The translations under genes and the position numbers were made by a program. From positions 248,001 through 312,000 of the forward strand of contig JAEWQV010000014.1 in the NCBI GenBank assembly GCA_023399055.1: a stretch of DNA of 64,000 bases, given 5' to 3'. Below the pieces are notes generated by a model, which was given only the letters and a program-made list of their open reading frames with translations, was not told the origin of the DNA and did not search any database. Below, in pieces: positions 25,546-35,683 of this stretch (position 1 is the stretch's first letter; each line of letters opens with the position of its first letter). The stretch comes from Bacillota bacterium. Lineage in GTDB: Bacteria > Bacillota > Clostridia > Lachnospirales > Lachnospiraceae.

Positions 25546-26214
25546 ATGAAATATTTTAATCTGGCAATTGACGGTCCGGCCGGAGCCGGAAAAAGTACCA
25601 TAGCAAAAAGGATCGCAAAAGAGTTGGGCTTCGTCTATATAGATACAGGAGCGATGTATCGCGCGATGGCTTATTATTTTTTGCAAAATCATATCCAAGC
25701 TTCGGATGTGGAAGGAATTGAAAAGGCTTGTCAGAAGGTAGATGTTACCATAGAATATAGAAATGGTGAGCAGCAAGTTATTTTAAACGGAGAAAATGTG
25801 AGTGGATTACTTAGAACAGAAGAAGTTGGGAATATGGCGAGTGCTTCCTCTGTTAATAAGTCGGTTCGATTAAAATTAGTAGAACTTCAGCAAAATTTGG
25901 CAAGAAAAGAGAATGTCGTTATGGATGGGCGAGATATAGGCTCCTTCGTTCTTCCAAATGCTGATTTAAAAATATATTTAACAGCTAGTTCCAAGGAACG
26001 AGCTAGACGTCGATGGACAGAGCTTAAGCAAAAAGGGGAAGCAGCTGATTTAGAAGCCATAGAACTTGATATCATCGAACGAGATAATCGTGATATGACG
26101 AGAGAATTTGCACCATTAGTACAGGCAGAGGATGCTATTTATCTAGACAGTTCAGACTTAACTATTGATCAAGTAGTAGAAGAAATACTTGGTCTTTATA
26201 AGAAGGTTAGATAA
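25546..26214 (+). CDS. cmk: Cytidylate kinase
   Basis: 222 residues, phosphorylates CMP and dCMP. IDGPAGAGKSTIAK (8-21) is the P-loop. YIDTGAMYRAMAYY binds the nucleotide, VVMDGRDIGSFV is the characteristic Cmk segment, and ERARRRWTELKQKG lies in the lid. A GGAGG site precedes the ATG. It sits directly before ispH-rpsA, as cmk precedes rpsA in many bacteria. Confidence 0.97.
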   Translation: MKYFNLAIDGPAGAGKSTIAKRIAKELGFVYIDTGAMYRAMAYYFLQNHIQASDVEGIEKACQKVDVTIEYRNGEQQVILNGENVSGLLRTEEVGNMASASSVNKSVRLKLVELQQNLARKENVVMDGRDIGSFVLPNADLKIYLTASSKERARRRWTELKQKGEAADLEAIELDIIERDNRDMTREFAPLVQAEDAIYLDSSDLTIDQVVEEILGLYKKVR

Positions 26215-26322
26215 TAAAAATGATATAGATACACAAAGATTTGTCCTGCTTTTACGATAGTATATCTCACATAGTAGAAGTGTTGGCATAAGTTTTTAAA
26301 GTATAAAGGATGCTGATAAAGA

Positions 26323-28275
26323 ATGAAAGTTACAACAGCAAAAAGCGCAGGTTTCTGCTTTGGAGTTAAACGAGCAGTTGATCTGGTTTATAAAGAGGTA
26401 GAGGCAGGAGCAAATGTCTATACCTACGGACCAATTATTCATAATGATGAGGTAGTTGCAGATTTAATAAAAAAGGGTGTTAAAGTAACATACTCTGCGG
26501 AAGAATTAAAAACCCTGCCTAAGGGAACAATAATTATACGTTCTCACGGGATTTCGGAAGCACTGCAAAATGAATTCCTTTCTATGGGTCATAAAGTAAT
26601 TGATGCGACCTGTCCTTATGTGAAGAAAATTCATAAGGTAGCAAGGGAAAGAAGTCAAAATGCGGAACATATCATTATTATAGGTAATCGGTCTCATCCT
26701 GAAGTTCAGGGAATTATTGGTTGGTGTTCCATTGATAAAAACAATCCAAACAACCCCGCTTGCACAGTGATTGAAAATGAGGATGAAGCAAAATCCTTTG
26801 ATCTTGCGAAGAATTTAAAGATATGTATTGTGGCACAGACGACATTTAATTACAAGAAATTTCAAGAATTAGTTGAAATTATATCAGAAAAGGGTTATGA
26901 TATATTTGTTTTAAATACGATTTGCAATGCCACACAGGAAAGGCAGACTGAGACCTATCAATTAGCACGGGAATCTGATGCGATGATAGTCATTGGTGGA
27001 GAGCATAGCTCCAACACCAGAAAGCTATATGAAATTAGCAAAAAAGAATGTGAAAATACTTACTATATACAGAAACTTGATGACCTGGATTTAACTCTGA
27101 TTAAATCTTATCGAAACGTAGGTATTACAGCAGGGGCATCGACCCCAAACAATATTATCAAGGAGGTTCATACCGCTATGTCAGAGAAGAGTTTTGAACA
27201 ATTATTAGAAGAAGAGAAAGTAGTGCAAATAAACAACGGTGATGTTGTAGAAGGAATTGTCTTGGCTGTAAAAGAAGATGAAATCATCTTAAATATAGGC
27301 TACAAGTCGGAAGGTGTAATCACAAGAAACGAATACACCAATACCCCTAACGTTGACTTAAGAACTATGGTTAATGTTGGTGATGTTATGCAGGCTAAGA
27401 TCCTGAAAGCAAACGATGGCGAAGGCCAGGTTGCATTAACTTACAAGAGACTTGCTGCAGAAAAAGGCAACAAGAGACTTGAAGAAGCATTTGAGAAGAA
27501 AGAAGTTCTTTCCGCTAAAGTTGCTTCCGTATTAAACGGTGGTTTAAGCGTTATTATTGATGAAGCTAGAGTATTCATTCCTGCAAGCTTAATTTCAGAT
27601 TCATATGAGAAGGATCTTGCTAAGTATCAGGGTGAGAAGATTGATTTCGTTATTACAGAATTCAATCCTAAGAAGAGAAGAATTATCGGTGACAGAAAGC
27701 AGTTAATCGTTGCTAATAAAGAAACCTTAAAGAAAGCTCTTTTTGAGAAAATTGCTGTAGGTGCAACTGTAGAAGGTACTGTTAAGAACATTACTGATTT
27801 CGGCGCATTCATCGATCTTGGTGGTGCTGATGGTCTTCTTCATATCTCCGAAATGTCTTGGGGAAGAGTTGAGAATCCTAAGAAAGTATTTAAGGTTGGA
27901 GAGACAGTTAAAGCATTTATTAAAGATATTCAGGGTGAGAAAATTGCTCTTAGCTTAAAATTTGAAGGTGCTAATCCTTGGATTAATGCTGAAACTAAAT
28001 TTGCAGTTGGTAATGTAGTAACTGGCTCCGTAGCTCGTATGACAGACTTCGGTGCATTCATTGAGCTTGAAGCTGGTATTGATGCATTATTACATGTATC
28101 TCAGATTTCTAAGGAACATGTTGAGAAGCCTGCTGATGCATTAAAAATTGGACAGGAAATTACAGCTAGAGTAGTAGAATTCAATAAAGATGATAAAAAA
28201 ATCAGCTTAAGCATCAAGGCATTAGAAGCTCCAGAGAAAGAAGAACAGTCAGAAGAGGAAGTATCTGCTGAATAA
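26323..28275 (+). CDS. ispH-rpsA: IspH-RpsA fusion: HMBPP reductase / S1-domain protein
   Basis: 650 residues. Residues 1-283 are IspH, the last enzyme of the MEP isoprenoid pathway: the three 4Fe-4S cysteines Cys12 (GFCFGV), Cys97 (DATCPYV) and Cys201 (NTICNAT) and the SHPEV motif are intact. Residues from about 300 hold four S1 RNA-binding repeats, the last two ending in the canonical DFGAFI-LLHISEM / LLHVSQI pattern. This fusion is known from Clostridia. An internal AAGGAGG (27160-27166) stands 11 bases before an in-frame ATG (27178, residue 286) at the junction, so a free S1 protein could also be made. It ends with an acidic tail. Confidence 0.95.
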   Translation: MKVTTAKSAGFCFGVKRAVDLVYKEVEAGANVYTYGPIIHNDEVVADLIKKGVKVTYSAEELKTLPKGTIIIRSHGISEALQNEFLSMGHKVIDATCPYVKKIHKVARERSQNAEHIIIIGNRSHPEVQGIIGWCSIDKNNPNNPACTVIENEDEAKSFDLAKNLKICIVAQTTFNYKKFQELVEIISEKGYDIFVLNTICNATQERQTETYQLARESDAMIVIGGEHSSNTRKLYEISKKECENTYYIQKLDDLDLTLIKSYRNVGITAGASTPNNIIKEVHTAMSEKSFEQLLEEEKVVQINNGDVVEGIVLAVKEDEIILNIGYKSEGVITRNEYTNTPNVDLRTMVNVGDVMQAKILKANDGEGQVALTYKRLAAEKGNKRLEEAFEKKEVLSAKVASVLNGGLSVIIDEARVFIPASLISDSYEKDLAKYQGEKIDFVITEFNPKKRRIIGDRKQLIVANKETLKKALFEKIAVGATVEGTVKNITDFGAFIDLGGADGLLHISEMSWGRVENPKKVFKVGETVKAFIKDIQGEKIALSLKFEGANPWINAETKFAVGNVVTGSVARMTDFGAFIELEAGIDALLHVSQISKEHVEKPADALKIGQEITARVVEFNKDDKKISLSIKALEAPEKEEQSEEEVSAE

Positions 28276-28313
28276 TTGCTCATACATCCCTTGTACGATG
28301 AAGGAGACTTACT

Positions 28314-29093
28314 GTGCTTGGAACTTATGAAAATTTCAAACAATCGATCTATGAAATGACAAAGATTGATTTGAATTCTTACAAAGAACGTCAGATGAAA
28401 CGACGTATTGAAGCGCTGATTACGAAACATGGAATCAATTCTTATACAGATTATGTCGCAAGATTAAAAACTGATAAAGCGATTTTAGACGAGTTCATTA
28501 ATTACATTACAATTAATGTATCTGAATTTTTCCGAAATCCAGAGCAATGGCTTTTATTAGAGCGGGAGGTATTTCCTTATCTATTTGAGCGTTTTGGGAA
28601 GGAATTAAAGATTTGGAGTGCTGCATGTTCCACAGGGGATGAACCATATTCTCTTGTTATGTTGCTTTCTCGTTTTATTCCGTTAAGTCGTATTAAAATT
28701 ATTGCTACAGATATCGATAAGAATGTTATGGCAAAAGCAATGGCTGGCTTTTATAATGAGAAAAGTTTAAAAGGTATCCCAAAAGACTTACTAGATAAGT
28801 ATTTTGTAAAGATTAATGACAGAACTTATCAAATCTCTGAATCAGTCCGTAATTGTGTTGAGTTTAAACAGCATGATTTATTAAGAGAACCATATCCAGC
28901 AAACTGCGATATGATCGTTTGTCGTAATGTCCTGATTTATTTTACAGATGATGCAAAGAATAAGATATATGCGGATTTTCATAAGGCTTTAAAAAGAGAT
29001 GCTTTATTGTTTGTTGGAAGTACCGAACAAATTATTCAAGCGGGACAGATTGGTTTTCATAATTATAAGTCGTTCTTTTATAAAAAGGTTTAG
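28314..29093 (+). CDS. cheR: CheR-type protein-glutamate methyltransferase
   Basis: 259 residues. It uses SAM to methylate glutamates on chemoreceptors. The N-terminal helical domain (1-75) is followed by the Rossmann methyltransferase domain with WSAACSTGDEPYSL (SAM binding), the ATDID acidic loop and CRNVLIYF. The C-terminal VGSTEQI fits CheR. The GTG start follows AAGGAGA by 6 bases. It is an orphan: no other chemotaxis gene is in the window, and it lies 38 bases after the ispH-rpsA stop, so cotranscription is plausible. Confidence 0.93.
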   Translation: MLGTYENFKQSIYEMTKIDLNSYKERQMKRRIEALITKHGINSYTDYVARLKTDKAILDEFINYITINVSEFFRNPEQWLLLEREVFPYLFERFGKELKIWSAACSTGDEPYSLVMLLSRFIPLSRIKIIATDIDKNVMAKAMAGFYNEKSLKGIPKDLLDKYFVKINDRTYQISESVRNCVEFKQHDLLREPYPANCDMIVCRNVLIYFTDDAKNKIYADFHKALKRDALLFVGSTEQIIQAGQIGFHNYKSFFYKKV

Positions 29094-29115
29094 TAAAATC
29101 AATAATTTAATATTG

Positions 29116-29143
29116 ACCTCCGCTGAAACAGGCGGAGGTTTTC
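29116..29143 (+). terminator. Intrinsic terminator after cheR
   Basis: ACCTCCGC (29116-29123) and GCGGAGGT (29132-29139) with an 8-base loop, followed by TTT. The remaining gap to plsX contains no further gene. Confidence 0.88.
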
Positions 29144-29359
29144 TGTTGCTAGAAAGTAAAGTGAGTAATTGTACACATTTTATTGCAGGATTTGGAATAT
29201 ATTAATGTGTCACGTAAACTCTTAGCACTTTTCAAAAATATGGTTGATTTTTAGAATAATACCGTGTATATTGTTTTATAGATTAGCTACGAGAACCTAT
29301 GAATATGATTTATAGTTAGTTGCTAAGACTATTCTAACAGCATTATAATGGAGGAAGAT

Positions 29360-30376
29360 ATGCAAAGACAGATTACAATTGCAGTTGATGCAATGGGCGG
29401 CGATTACGCGCCTGCTGAAGTAATCAAAGGAGCAGTTCTTGCAGTGCAGGAAAAGAACGATATAAAAGTCGCTCTCACCGGTGATGAAGAAATTATTCGA
29501 AAAGAACTGCAGTCATATAATTATGACAAAGAACGAATCCTTATTGTACATGCACCAGAAGTCATAACGAATCATGAATCTCCAGTTCTCGCGATTCGTA
29601 GAAAAAAGAATTCATCAATTGTTGCGGCAATGCATATGGTTAAAAACAAAGAAGCAGATGCACTCGTTTCAGCTGGAAGTACCGGTGCTGTTTTGGCTGG
29701 TGGACAGTTGATTGTTGGGAGAATTCCAGGTGTAGAGCGCCCACCTTTAGCGCCACTACTTCCTACCATGACAGGAGTTTCACTTTTAATTGATTGTGGA
29801 GCAAATGTCGATGCAAGACCTTCCCATTTAGTAAAATTTGCAAAAATGGGTTCCATCTATATGGAGAATGTTATAGGAATTAAAAATCCACGTGTTGCTA
29901 TCGTTAATATAGGTGCAGAAGAAGAAAAGGGTAATCAACTTGTAAAAGAAACCTTTCCGCTGTTAAAAGACTGTAGTGATATTAATTTTATTGGCAGCAT
30001 CGAGGCAAGAGAAATACCGAATGGTGGAGCAGATGTTATTGTATGTGAAGCGTTTGTAGGTAACGTTATTCTGAAGCTATACGAAGGACTTGGATCAGCA
30101 TTGGTATCTAAGATTAAGACAGGTTTAATGAGTACCTTTAGAAGCAAAATTGGAGCCTTACTATGTAAGCCGGCACTGAAAGAAACCTTAAAGGACTTTG
30201 ATGCCTCTAGGTACGGCGGTGCGCCATTGCTTGGATTAAATGGACTTATTGTAAAAACTCATGGAAATGCTAAAAGTACAGAGGTTCGTAATTCCATATT
30301 ACAATGTGTAACGTTTATGGAACAGCATATTAATGATAAAATTAAAATGAATCTTAATAATGAACAAATATTATAA
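29360..30376 (+). CDS. plsX: Phosphate acyltransferase PlsX
   Basis: 338 residues. PlsX converts acyl-ACP to acyl-phosphate, the donor used by PlsY (56192) for lysophosphatidate. ITIAVDAMGGDYAP at the start, SAGSTGAVLAG, and the CEAFVGNVILKLYEG and GGAPLLGLNG regions are family hallmarks. The ATG at 29360 is preferred because the in-frame ATG at 29348 overlaps the GGAGGA ribosome site. Acyl carrier protein follows 15 bases downstream, a common Firmicute pairing. I saw no recognisable FapR-type operator upstream. Confidence 0.96.
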   Translation: MQRQITIAVDAMGGDYAPAEVIKGAVLAVQEKNDIKVALTGDEEIIRKELQSYNYDKERILIVHAPEVITNHESPVLAIRRKKNSSIVAAMHMVKNKEADALVSAGSTGAVLAGGQLIVGRIPGVERPPLAPLLPTMTGVSLLIDCGANVDARPSHLVKFAKMGSIYMENVIGIKNPRVAIVNIGAEEEKGNQLVKETFPLLKDCSDINFIGSIEAREIPNGGADVIVCEAFVGNVILKLYEGLGSALVSKIKTGLMSTFRSKIGALLCKPALKETLKDFDASRYGGAPLLGLNGLIVKTHGNAKSTEVRNSILQCVTFMEQHINDKIKMNLNNEQIL

Positions 30377-30391
30377 GAAGGGTGAATGATT

Positions 30392-30622
30392 ATGGAATTT
30401 GAAAAATTACAAAAAATTATAGGCGAAGTATTAAATGTTGATGCAGATGAGATTACAATGGACACAACTTTTGTTGATGACTTAGGAGCAGATTCATTGG
30501 ATGTTTTCCAGATTATTATGGGTATTGAAGAAGAATTCGATATCGAAATCGCTAATGAAGAAGCAGAGAATATTGTAACCGTAGCAGATGCAGTTGAGCA
30601 GATTAAAAACGCTATGAACTAA
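30392..30622 (+). CDS. acpP: Acyl carrier protein
   Basis: 76 residues from the ATG at 30392; a second in-frame ATG two codons upstream (30386) directly abuts the GAAGGG site. DLGADSLD carries the Ser that receives 4'-phosphopantetheine. The acidic four-helix layout is typical of fatty-acid ACPs. It is placed between plsX and rnc as in Bacillus (there with fabD/fabG in between, absent here). Confidence 0.97.
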   Translation: MEFEKLQKIIGEVLNVDADEITMDTTFVDDLGADSLDVFQIIMGIEEEFDIEIANEEAENIVTVADAVEQIKNAMN

Positions 30623-30699
30623 TAGATGGATTATAATGCGTGTTATTATTAACACCATTCCATAGGCAGTGTTATTTATGTAATATTTATGGTATGTAG

Positions 30700-30738
30700 A
30701 AGCCCTGTGAATAAGGTTTACCTTATTTATGGGCTTTT
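30700..30738 (+). terminator. Intrinsic terminator after acpP
   Basis: AAGCCCTGTGAATAAGG pairs with CCTTATTTATGGGCTT (one bulge and a G-T pair), followed by TT and further T residues. Confidence 0.75.
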
Positions 30739-30847
30739 CATCTACATCATCCTTATAATAGACAAGAAAAGTGTGATGAAAATCATCTTCACATAGAAAG
30801 AGCTGCATTGCAGCCTCTTTCATCACATTTTGAGATGGAGATTAAAT

Positions 30848-31564
30848 ATGAAAATACGCAAAAAAATCGAGGAGAAGCTGGAACTTTTAGAGAGAAACAT
30901 CGGTTATCAATTTAGCGATCCATCGATATTACAGCATGCTTTAACCCATAGCTCCTATGCAAATGAGATGAGACTGGACAAGTCCAAGAACAATGAACGA
31001 CTTGAGTTCCTTGGAGATGCCGTACTGGAACTGGTTACCAGTGAGTATGTTTACATCGAAAACAAGGAATTATCCGAGGGAGATTTAACTAAGTTAAGAG
31101 CGAGTATTGTATGTGAACAGACACTTGCAGCCCGGGCAAGAGATTTAAAGCTTGGTGACTACATTATGTTAGGTAAAGGGGAGGATAGCTCCGGTGGAAG
31201 AGGGCGTGACTCTATTCTATCAGATGCACTTGAGGCAGTAATTGGAGCAATCTATCTTGATGGTGGTTTTACTAATGCAAAAGAGTTTATCAAAGTTTCT
31301 TTTTTAGAAGGATTGAAGGATAAAACACTCTTTTTCGATAGCAAGACTATCTTACAAGAAATCATACAAAATGATACCAATCAAAAGCAGAAACTGCGCT
31401 ATAAACTTATTTCTGAAGAAGGTCCTGATCATAACAAGACCTTTCGAGTTGCTGTTTGCCTTGGAAATGATGAAATAGGATTTGGAACTGGCAGAACCAA
31501 AAAAGCGGCGGAACAGGAAGCAGCGAATCAAGCAATTCAGAATATGAAGCAAAATGAAAAATAA
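30848..31564 (+). CDS. rnc: Ribonuclease III
   Basis: 238 residues. It cleaves double-stranded RNA in rRNA maturation and mRNA decay. The catalytic domain shows LTHSSYANE and the signature NERLEFLGDAVLELV with the metal-binding acidic residues. The C-terminal double-stranded RNA-binding domain ends with GTGRTKKAAEQEAANQAI. The start at 30848 follows TGGAG. The adjacent smc and ftsY give the rnc-smc-ftsY order common in Firmicutes. Confidence 0.97.
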   Translation: MKIRKKIEEKLELLERNIGYQFSDPSILQHALTHSSYANEMRLDKSKNNERLEFLGDAVLELVTSEYVYIENKELSEGDLTKLRASIVCEQTLAARARDLKLGDYIMLGKGEDSSGGRGRDSILSDALEAVIGAIYLDGGFTNAKEFIKVSFLEGLKDKTLFFDSKTILQEIIQNDTNQKQKLRYKLISEEGPDHNKTFRVAVCLGNDEIGFGTGRTKKAAEQEAANQAIQNMKQNEK

Positions 31565-31660
31565 GTATCGAAAATATGTGAGGGTTTAGCTGATTCATCA
31601 TCTATGGGAATGATTAGGACAGCTTAAAAAGTACGATAGTTAGTAGATGGGAGACTATGA

Positions 31661-34600
31661 ATGTATTTAAAAAGTATTGAAGTTCACGGTTTTAAATCAT
31701 TTGCCAATAAAATAGTACTGGAATTTCATGATGGGATTACCGGAATCGTTGGGCCAAATGGAAGTGGTAAGAGCAATGTCGCAGATGCGGTACGTTGGGT
31801 TTTAGGAGAACAAAGCGCAAAGCAACTTAGAGGTGCAAGAATGGAGGATGTTATTTTCTCTGGTACGCAAGCACGTAAACCTCTGGGATATGCCTATGTT
31901 GCCCTTACAATGGATAATTCGGATCATAAATTGCCGATTGATTATGAGGAAGTAACCATTGCCAGAAGAGTGTATCGATCCGGTGAAAGTGAATATTTAA
32001 TTAATGGAACTTCCTGCCGACTCAAGGATGTCTATGAAATGTTTTTAGATACAGGTATCGGTAAGGAAGGTTATTCTATTATTGGACAGGGACAGATTGA
32101 TAAAATATTAAGTGGAAAACCAGAGGATCGAAGAGAACTTTTTGATGAAGCGGCTGGTATTGTAAAGTTTAAACGTAGGAAAAATACCGCGGAGAAAAAC
32201 TTAGAAGAAGAGAAACTAAATTTATCACGTGTCAGCGATATTATCAAAGAAATAGAAAAACAACTATCACCCTTAGAAAAACAATCTTCTGTTGCTAAGG
32301 TTTATTTGAAGTTAAAGGAAGAATTAAAGGATCTTGAAGTTAATCAGTTTTTAAAGGAATATGAAAAGCTTCATGTTGCTAAAGAACAATTAGAGGACAA
32401 ATTGACCATAGCTTCTGAGGGCTTTGAACAAGCAAAAACTGATTATGAAAATACAAAAGAAGAATATGTTCGTCTAGAGCAACAGCTTGAGGATTGCGAC
32501 AAGCAGATTGAAGAGGAAAAGCAGAAATATAATGAGCATATTTTAAATAAAGAAAAAGCAGAAAGTGAAATAAAGCTCTTAAAGGAGCAAATTAGTTCCT
32601 TTAAGCAGAATGACGAGTACATACATAATCGTATCAATACCAATCAGCAGAATATTGAGTCAAAGAAGTCAGAAGAGAATGGTTATTTGGATGAGAAGGC
32701 TAAGATAGACGAGAAAATCTCGAATATGGATGACGTTCTTACAGATGCACTGAATGAATTGACTTACATTAAAAATAATATTAGTACTTACTCCAAAAAT
32801 ATTGAAGCCTGCAACAATGAAATATATGAGCATCTTAATGTTAATTCCGGCATTAAAAGCAGTATGCAGCGCTATGAAACAATGTTGGAGCAAAACAATT
32901 TCAGAAAAGCTGATTTAAATCAAAAACTGCTAAAGAATAAAAGCGAAGAGAGTCAGTTTGAAGAAGTAATACAAAATTGTACAGAAAGACTGAATCATAT
33001 CGCACAGACCTTAGTGGAACAGACAAAAGTAAGTGGTGAACTTGAGTTTCAAATTGCAGAAACACAGTCTTTAATTGATGCAACTAATCTGAACTACAAT
33101 GAACTCCAAGCAAGTTATTTGGGTGAGAAATCACGCCTTGAGACCTTAATGAATTTAACAGAACGATATGAGGGATATGGTGTCAGTATTAAGAAAGTTA
33201 TGGAGCTTAAGGCACAGAAACCTGGAATTGTTGGTGTTGTAGCAGATATTATAAAAGTAGAAAAGACTTATGAAACTGCCATTGAAACAGCGCTCGGAGG
33301 ATCAATACAAAACATTGTAACCGAGGATGAAGCCACTGCAAAGAGTTTAATCTCTTATTTAAAGCAGAATAAATTTGGTAGAGCAACTTTCCTGCCACTT
33401 ACTAACATATCCTTCAGTTCAAATCAGCAACAAGATAAAGTTCTAAAAGAACCGGGAGTACTTGGACTTGCTAATTCTCTGGTTGAAACAGATAAAAAAT
33501 TCCACACACTAATTGACTATTTATTGGGTAGAATTATCGTAGTAGATCATATCGATAATGCAACCATGTTAGCTAAGAAATATCAATATTCTCTTCGTAT
33601 TGTAACTCTGGAAGGCGAACTATTAACCCCGGGCGGTTCCATATCCGGTGGAGCATATAAAAATGCAAGTAATTTACTGGGTAGACGTCGTGAAATTGAA
33701 GAAATCGAAGAGCAGGTAACCTTCTTTCAGGCTCAAATGAATTCCTTATTACAGAGGAAAGAAGAAGAAAAAGAGAAGAAACAAAAGCTTCGTCAAAGTC
33801 TTGAACTTTTAAAAACACAGATTCAAGAGAACTATCTAGAGCAGAATACCGCTAAGATGAATTTAAACAGAGAAATAGCAAAAAAAGCGGAATCCGAAGT
33901 TATTTATCAGGAATATGTGAAAGAGTTACAGGAGATAGAACTTCAAGCAAAAGATTTAAAAGATAATTTAAATAAGCTGAATGAGTCTTTAAGTAGTAAT
34001 ATAAAACTGAATAGTGAAAAAGAACAGCTGATTGAGCAATTGTCAAAGCTGCTAGAAGAAGAACGAACAAAGGAACAGGCTGCTAATGAAAAGTCGTCCC
34101 AATTAAAGCTGGAATTGTCTAGCTATGAGCAGAATGCGCAGTTTATTCTTGAGAATGTGAAACGTATTAAGAGAGAAATAGAAAAGCTTTTTGAAGAGGA
34201 AACACAATTAAAGGCTGATATTTTAAAGGCTAATCTGGCGGTTGAAGAGAAGGAAAAGGCAATAGAGCAAGCGCTGTTGTTAAAGAATGAATATGAAAAT
34301 AGCATCTTAGTTCTTGATGATAGCATCAAAGAAAGAGTCTCTGAAAAAGAAAATATTAATAAGATTCACAAGAACTTCTTTACAAAACGAGAAGAACTCT
34401 CAGCCCTTATGAATGAGTTGGACAAAGAGTGTTATCGCCTAAACGGACAAAAAGAGAAGTTATTAGAACAATCCGAACAGATGATGACTTATATGTGGGA
34501 GGAATATGAGCTTTCCTACACCAGTGCTCTTACGCTACCAATTGATGAGGAAATAAGCCTAAACCAAGTGAAAAAATTAATTGTAGAGATAAAGGGTAAG

Positions 34601-35221
34601 ATTAAAGAACTTGGAGATGTTAATGTTAACGCAATTGAAGATTTTAAAAATTTATCTGAGCGTTATGAATTCTTGTCGACTCAAAGAGATGATCTTATTA
34701 AAGCGGAAGAGGCACTCCTTCAAATCATCCATGAGCTAGACAGTGAGATGCGAAAGCAGTTTGAAGAGAAGTTTGAAGCCATTAAAGAGCAATTTGACAT
34801 CGTATTCAAGGAGCTCTTTGGAGGAGGAAAGGCGGATCTGGAACTTACAGAAAGTGAAGATATCCTGGAGGCCGGAATTCGTATTAATGCACAGCCACCT
34901 GGAAAGAAACTTCAGAACATGATGCAATTATCCGGTGGAGAGAAAGCATTAACTGCGATTTCCTTATTATTTGCAATTCAAAATCTGAAACCATCTCCTT
35001 TCTGTTTGCTGGATGAGATTGAAGCGGCGCTAGACGACTCAAATGTAAAACGATTTGCAAAGTATCTTCATAAATTAACCAAGGATACTCAGTTTATCAT
35101 AATTACACATCGCCGAGGAACCATGGCTGCAGCTGATATTCTATACGGTATTACAATGCAGGAAAAAGGTGTATCCACTCTGGTTTCCGTAAGTCTTATT
35201 GAAAATGAACTAGATAAATAA
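31661..35221 (+). CDS. smc: Chromosome segregation ATPase Smc
   Basis: 1186 residues, full length. Walker A GPNGSGKSN (32-40), coiled coil from about 170 to 500, hinge near 505-640 (GYGVSIKKVMELK to the GGSISGGAYKN region), second coiled coil to about 1000, then the signature LSGGEKALTAISLL and Walker B FCLLDEIEAALDD. It forms the condensin ring with ScpA and ScpB (728-2073). The gene shows no frameshift or internal break. Confidence 0.98.
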   Translation: MYLKSIEVHGFKSFANKIVLEFHDGITGIVGPNGSGKSNVADAVRWVLGEQSAKQLRGARMEDVIFSGTQARKPLGYAYVALTMDNSDHKLPIDYEEVTIARRVYRSGESEYLINGTSCRLKDVYEMFLDTGIGKEGYSIIGQGQIDKILSGKPEDRRELFDEAAGIVKFKRRKNTAEKNLEEEKLNLSRVSDIIKEIEKQLSPLEKQSSVAKVYLKLKEELKDLEVNQFLKEYEKLHVAKEQLEDKLTIASEGFEQAKTDYENTKEEYVRLEQQLEDCDKQIEEEKQKYNEHILNKEKAESEIKLLKEQISSFKQNDEYIHNRINTNQQNIESKKSEENGYLDEKAKIDEKISNMDDVLTDALNELTYIKNNISTYSKNIEACNNEIYEHLNVNSGIKSSMQRYETMLEQNNFRKADLNQKLLKNKSEESQFEEVIQNCTERLNHIAQTLVEQTKVSGELEFQIAETQSLIDATNLNYNELQASYLGEKSRLETLMNLTERYEGYGVSIKKVMELKAQKPGIVGVVADIIKVEKTYETAIETALGGSIQNIVTEDEATAKSLISYLKQNKFGRATFLPLTNISFSSNQQQDKVLKEPGVLGLANSLVETDKKFHTLIDYLLGRIIVVDHIDNATMLAKKYQYSLRIVTLEGELLTPGGSISGGAYKNASNLLGRRREIEEIEEQVTFFQAQMNSLLQRKEEEKEKKQKLRQSLELLKTQIQENYLEQNTAKMNLNREIAKKAESEVIYQEYVKELQEIELQAKDLKDNLNKLNESLSSNIKLNSEKEQLIEQLSKLLEEERTKEQAANEKSSQLKLELSSYEQNAQFILENVKRIKREIEKLFEEETQLKADILKANLAVEEKEKAIEQALLLKNEYENSILVLDDSIKERVSEKENINKIHKNFFTKREELSALMNELDKECYRLNGQKEKLLEQSEQMMTYMWEEYELSYTSALTLPIDEEISLNQVKKLIVEIKGKIKELGDVNVNAIEDFKNLSERYEFLSTQRDDLIKAEEALLQIIHELDSEMRKQFEEKFEAIKEQFDIVFKELFGGGKADLELTESEDILEAGIRINAQPPGKKLQNMMQLSGGEKALTAISLLFAIQNLKPSPFCLLDEIEAALDDSNVKRFAKYLHKLTKDTQFIIITHRRGTMAAADILYGITMQEKGVSTLVSVSLIENELDK

Positions 35222-35683
35222 TTGTAACTAATACTCGCTGTTTAGCTATCGTTAACCTAGTATAAATATAAAAATTATCTTTAGAAAGCAAGCTTTCGTG
35301 GCTAATTTTTCAAGTGATATACTTGGTTCTGAACTGTTACAAATATTTTTTAAAATTATGAATAGAATATATAAGATGGATTGGGGTTATAAAATAACTA
35401 AAGCGTTGTTTATGCCAGTTGACTGATAAAGGAAAAGTTAAGTTTTTTACTTTATGGTATTGACATAAGTATAAAAGAGTGAATAATTAATCTTTATTAC
35501 TTATAAATCTAATTTTAGGTTGCTTGCTTGGGATAATTAACTTAAAACAAGCTGGAGCGACAAGTCTTTTTACTTGTCGTGAATAATAAACTTAAGAAGT
35601 AGCTTTTCATCGATGGTGTAAACACGATAATTATCAACACAAGTATTATGCTTTAAGTATGGAATGTATAATAGGGAGGCTCT
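35222..35683. other. 462-base intergenic region between smc and ftsY
   Basis: No gene seen. It holds a TTGGTTCTGAACTGTTACA motif (35323-35341) of the dispersed family also found near uppP, and a CGACAAGT/ACTTGTCG hairpin (35558-35579). The remainder is AT-rich. The length is unusual for a pair that is often cotranscribed. Confidence 0.5.

Noticed and set aside
29044..29205. Frame extending past cheR to 29205
   Set aside because: It covers the cheR end in another frame and the terminator; no ribosome site.
30494..30826. Minus-strand frame of 110 codons over acpP and its terminator
   Set aside because: It is antisense to acpP and crosses a terminator; the protein looks random.
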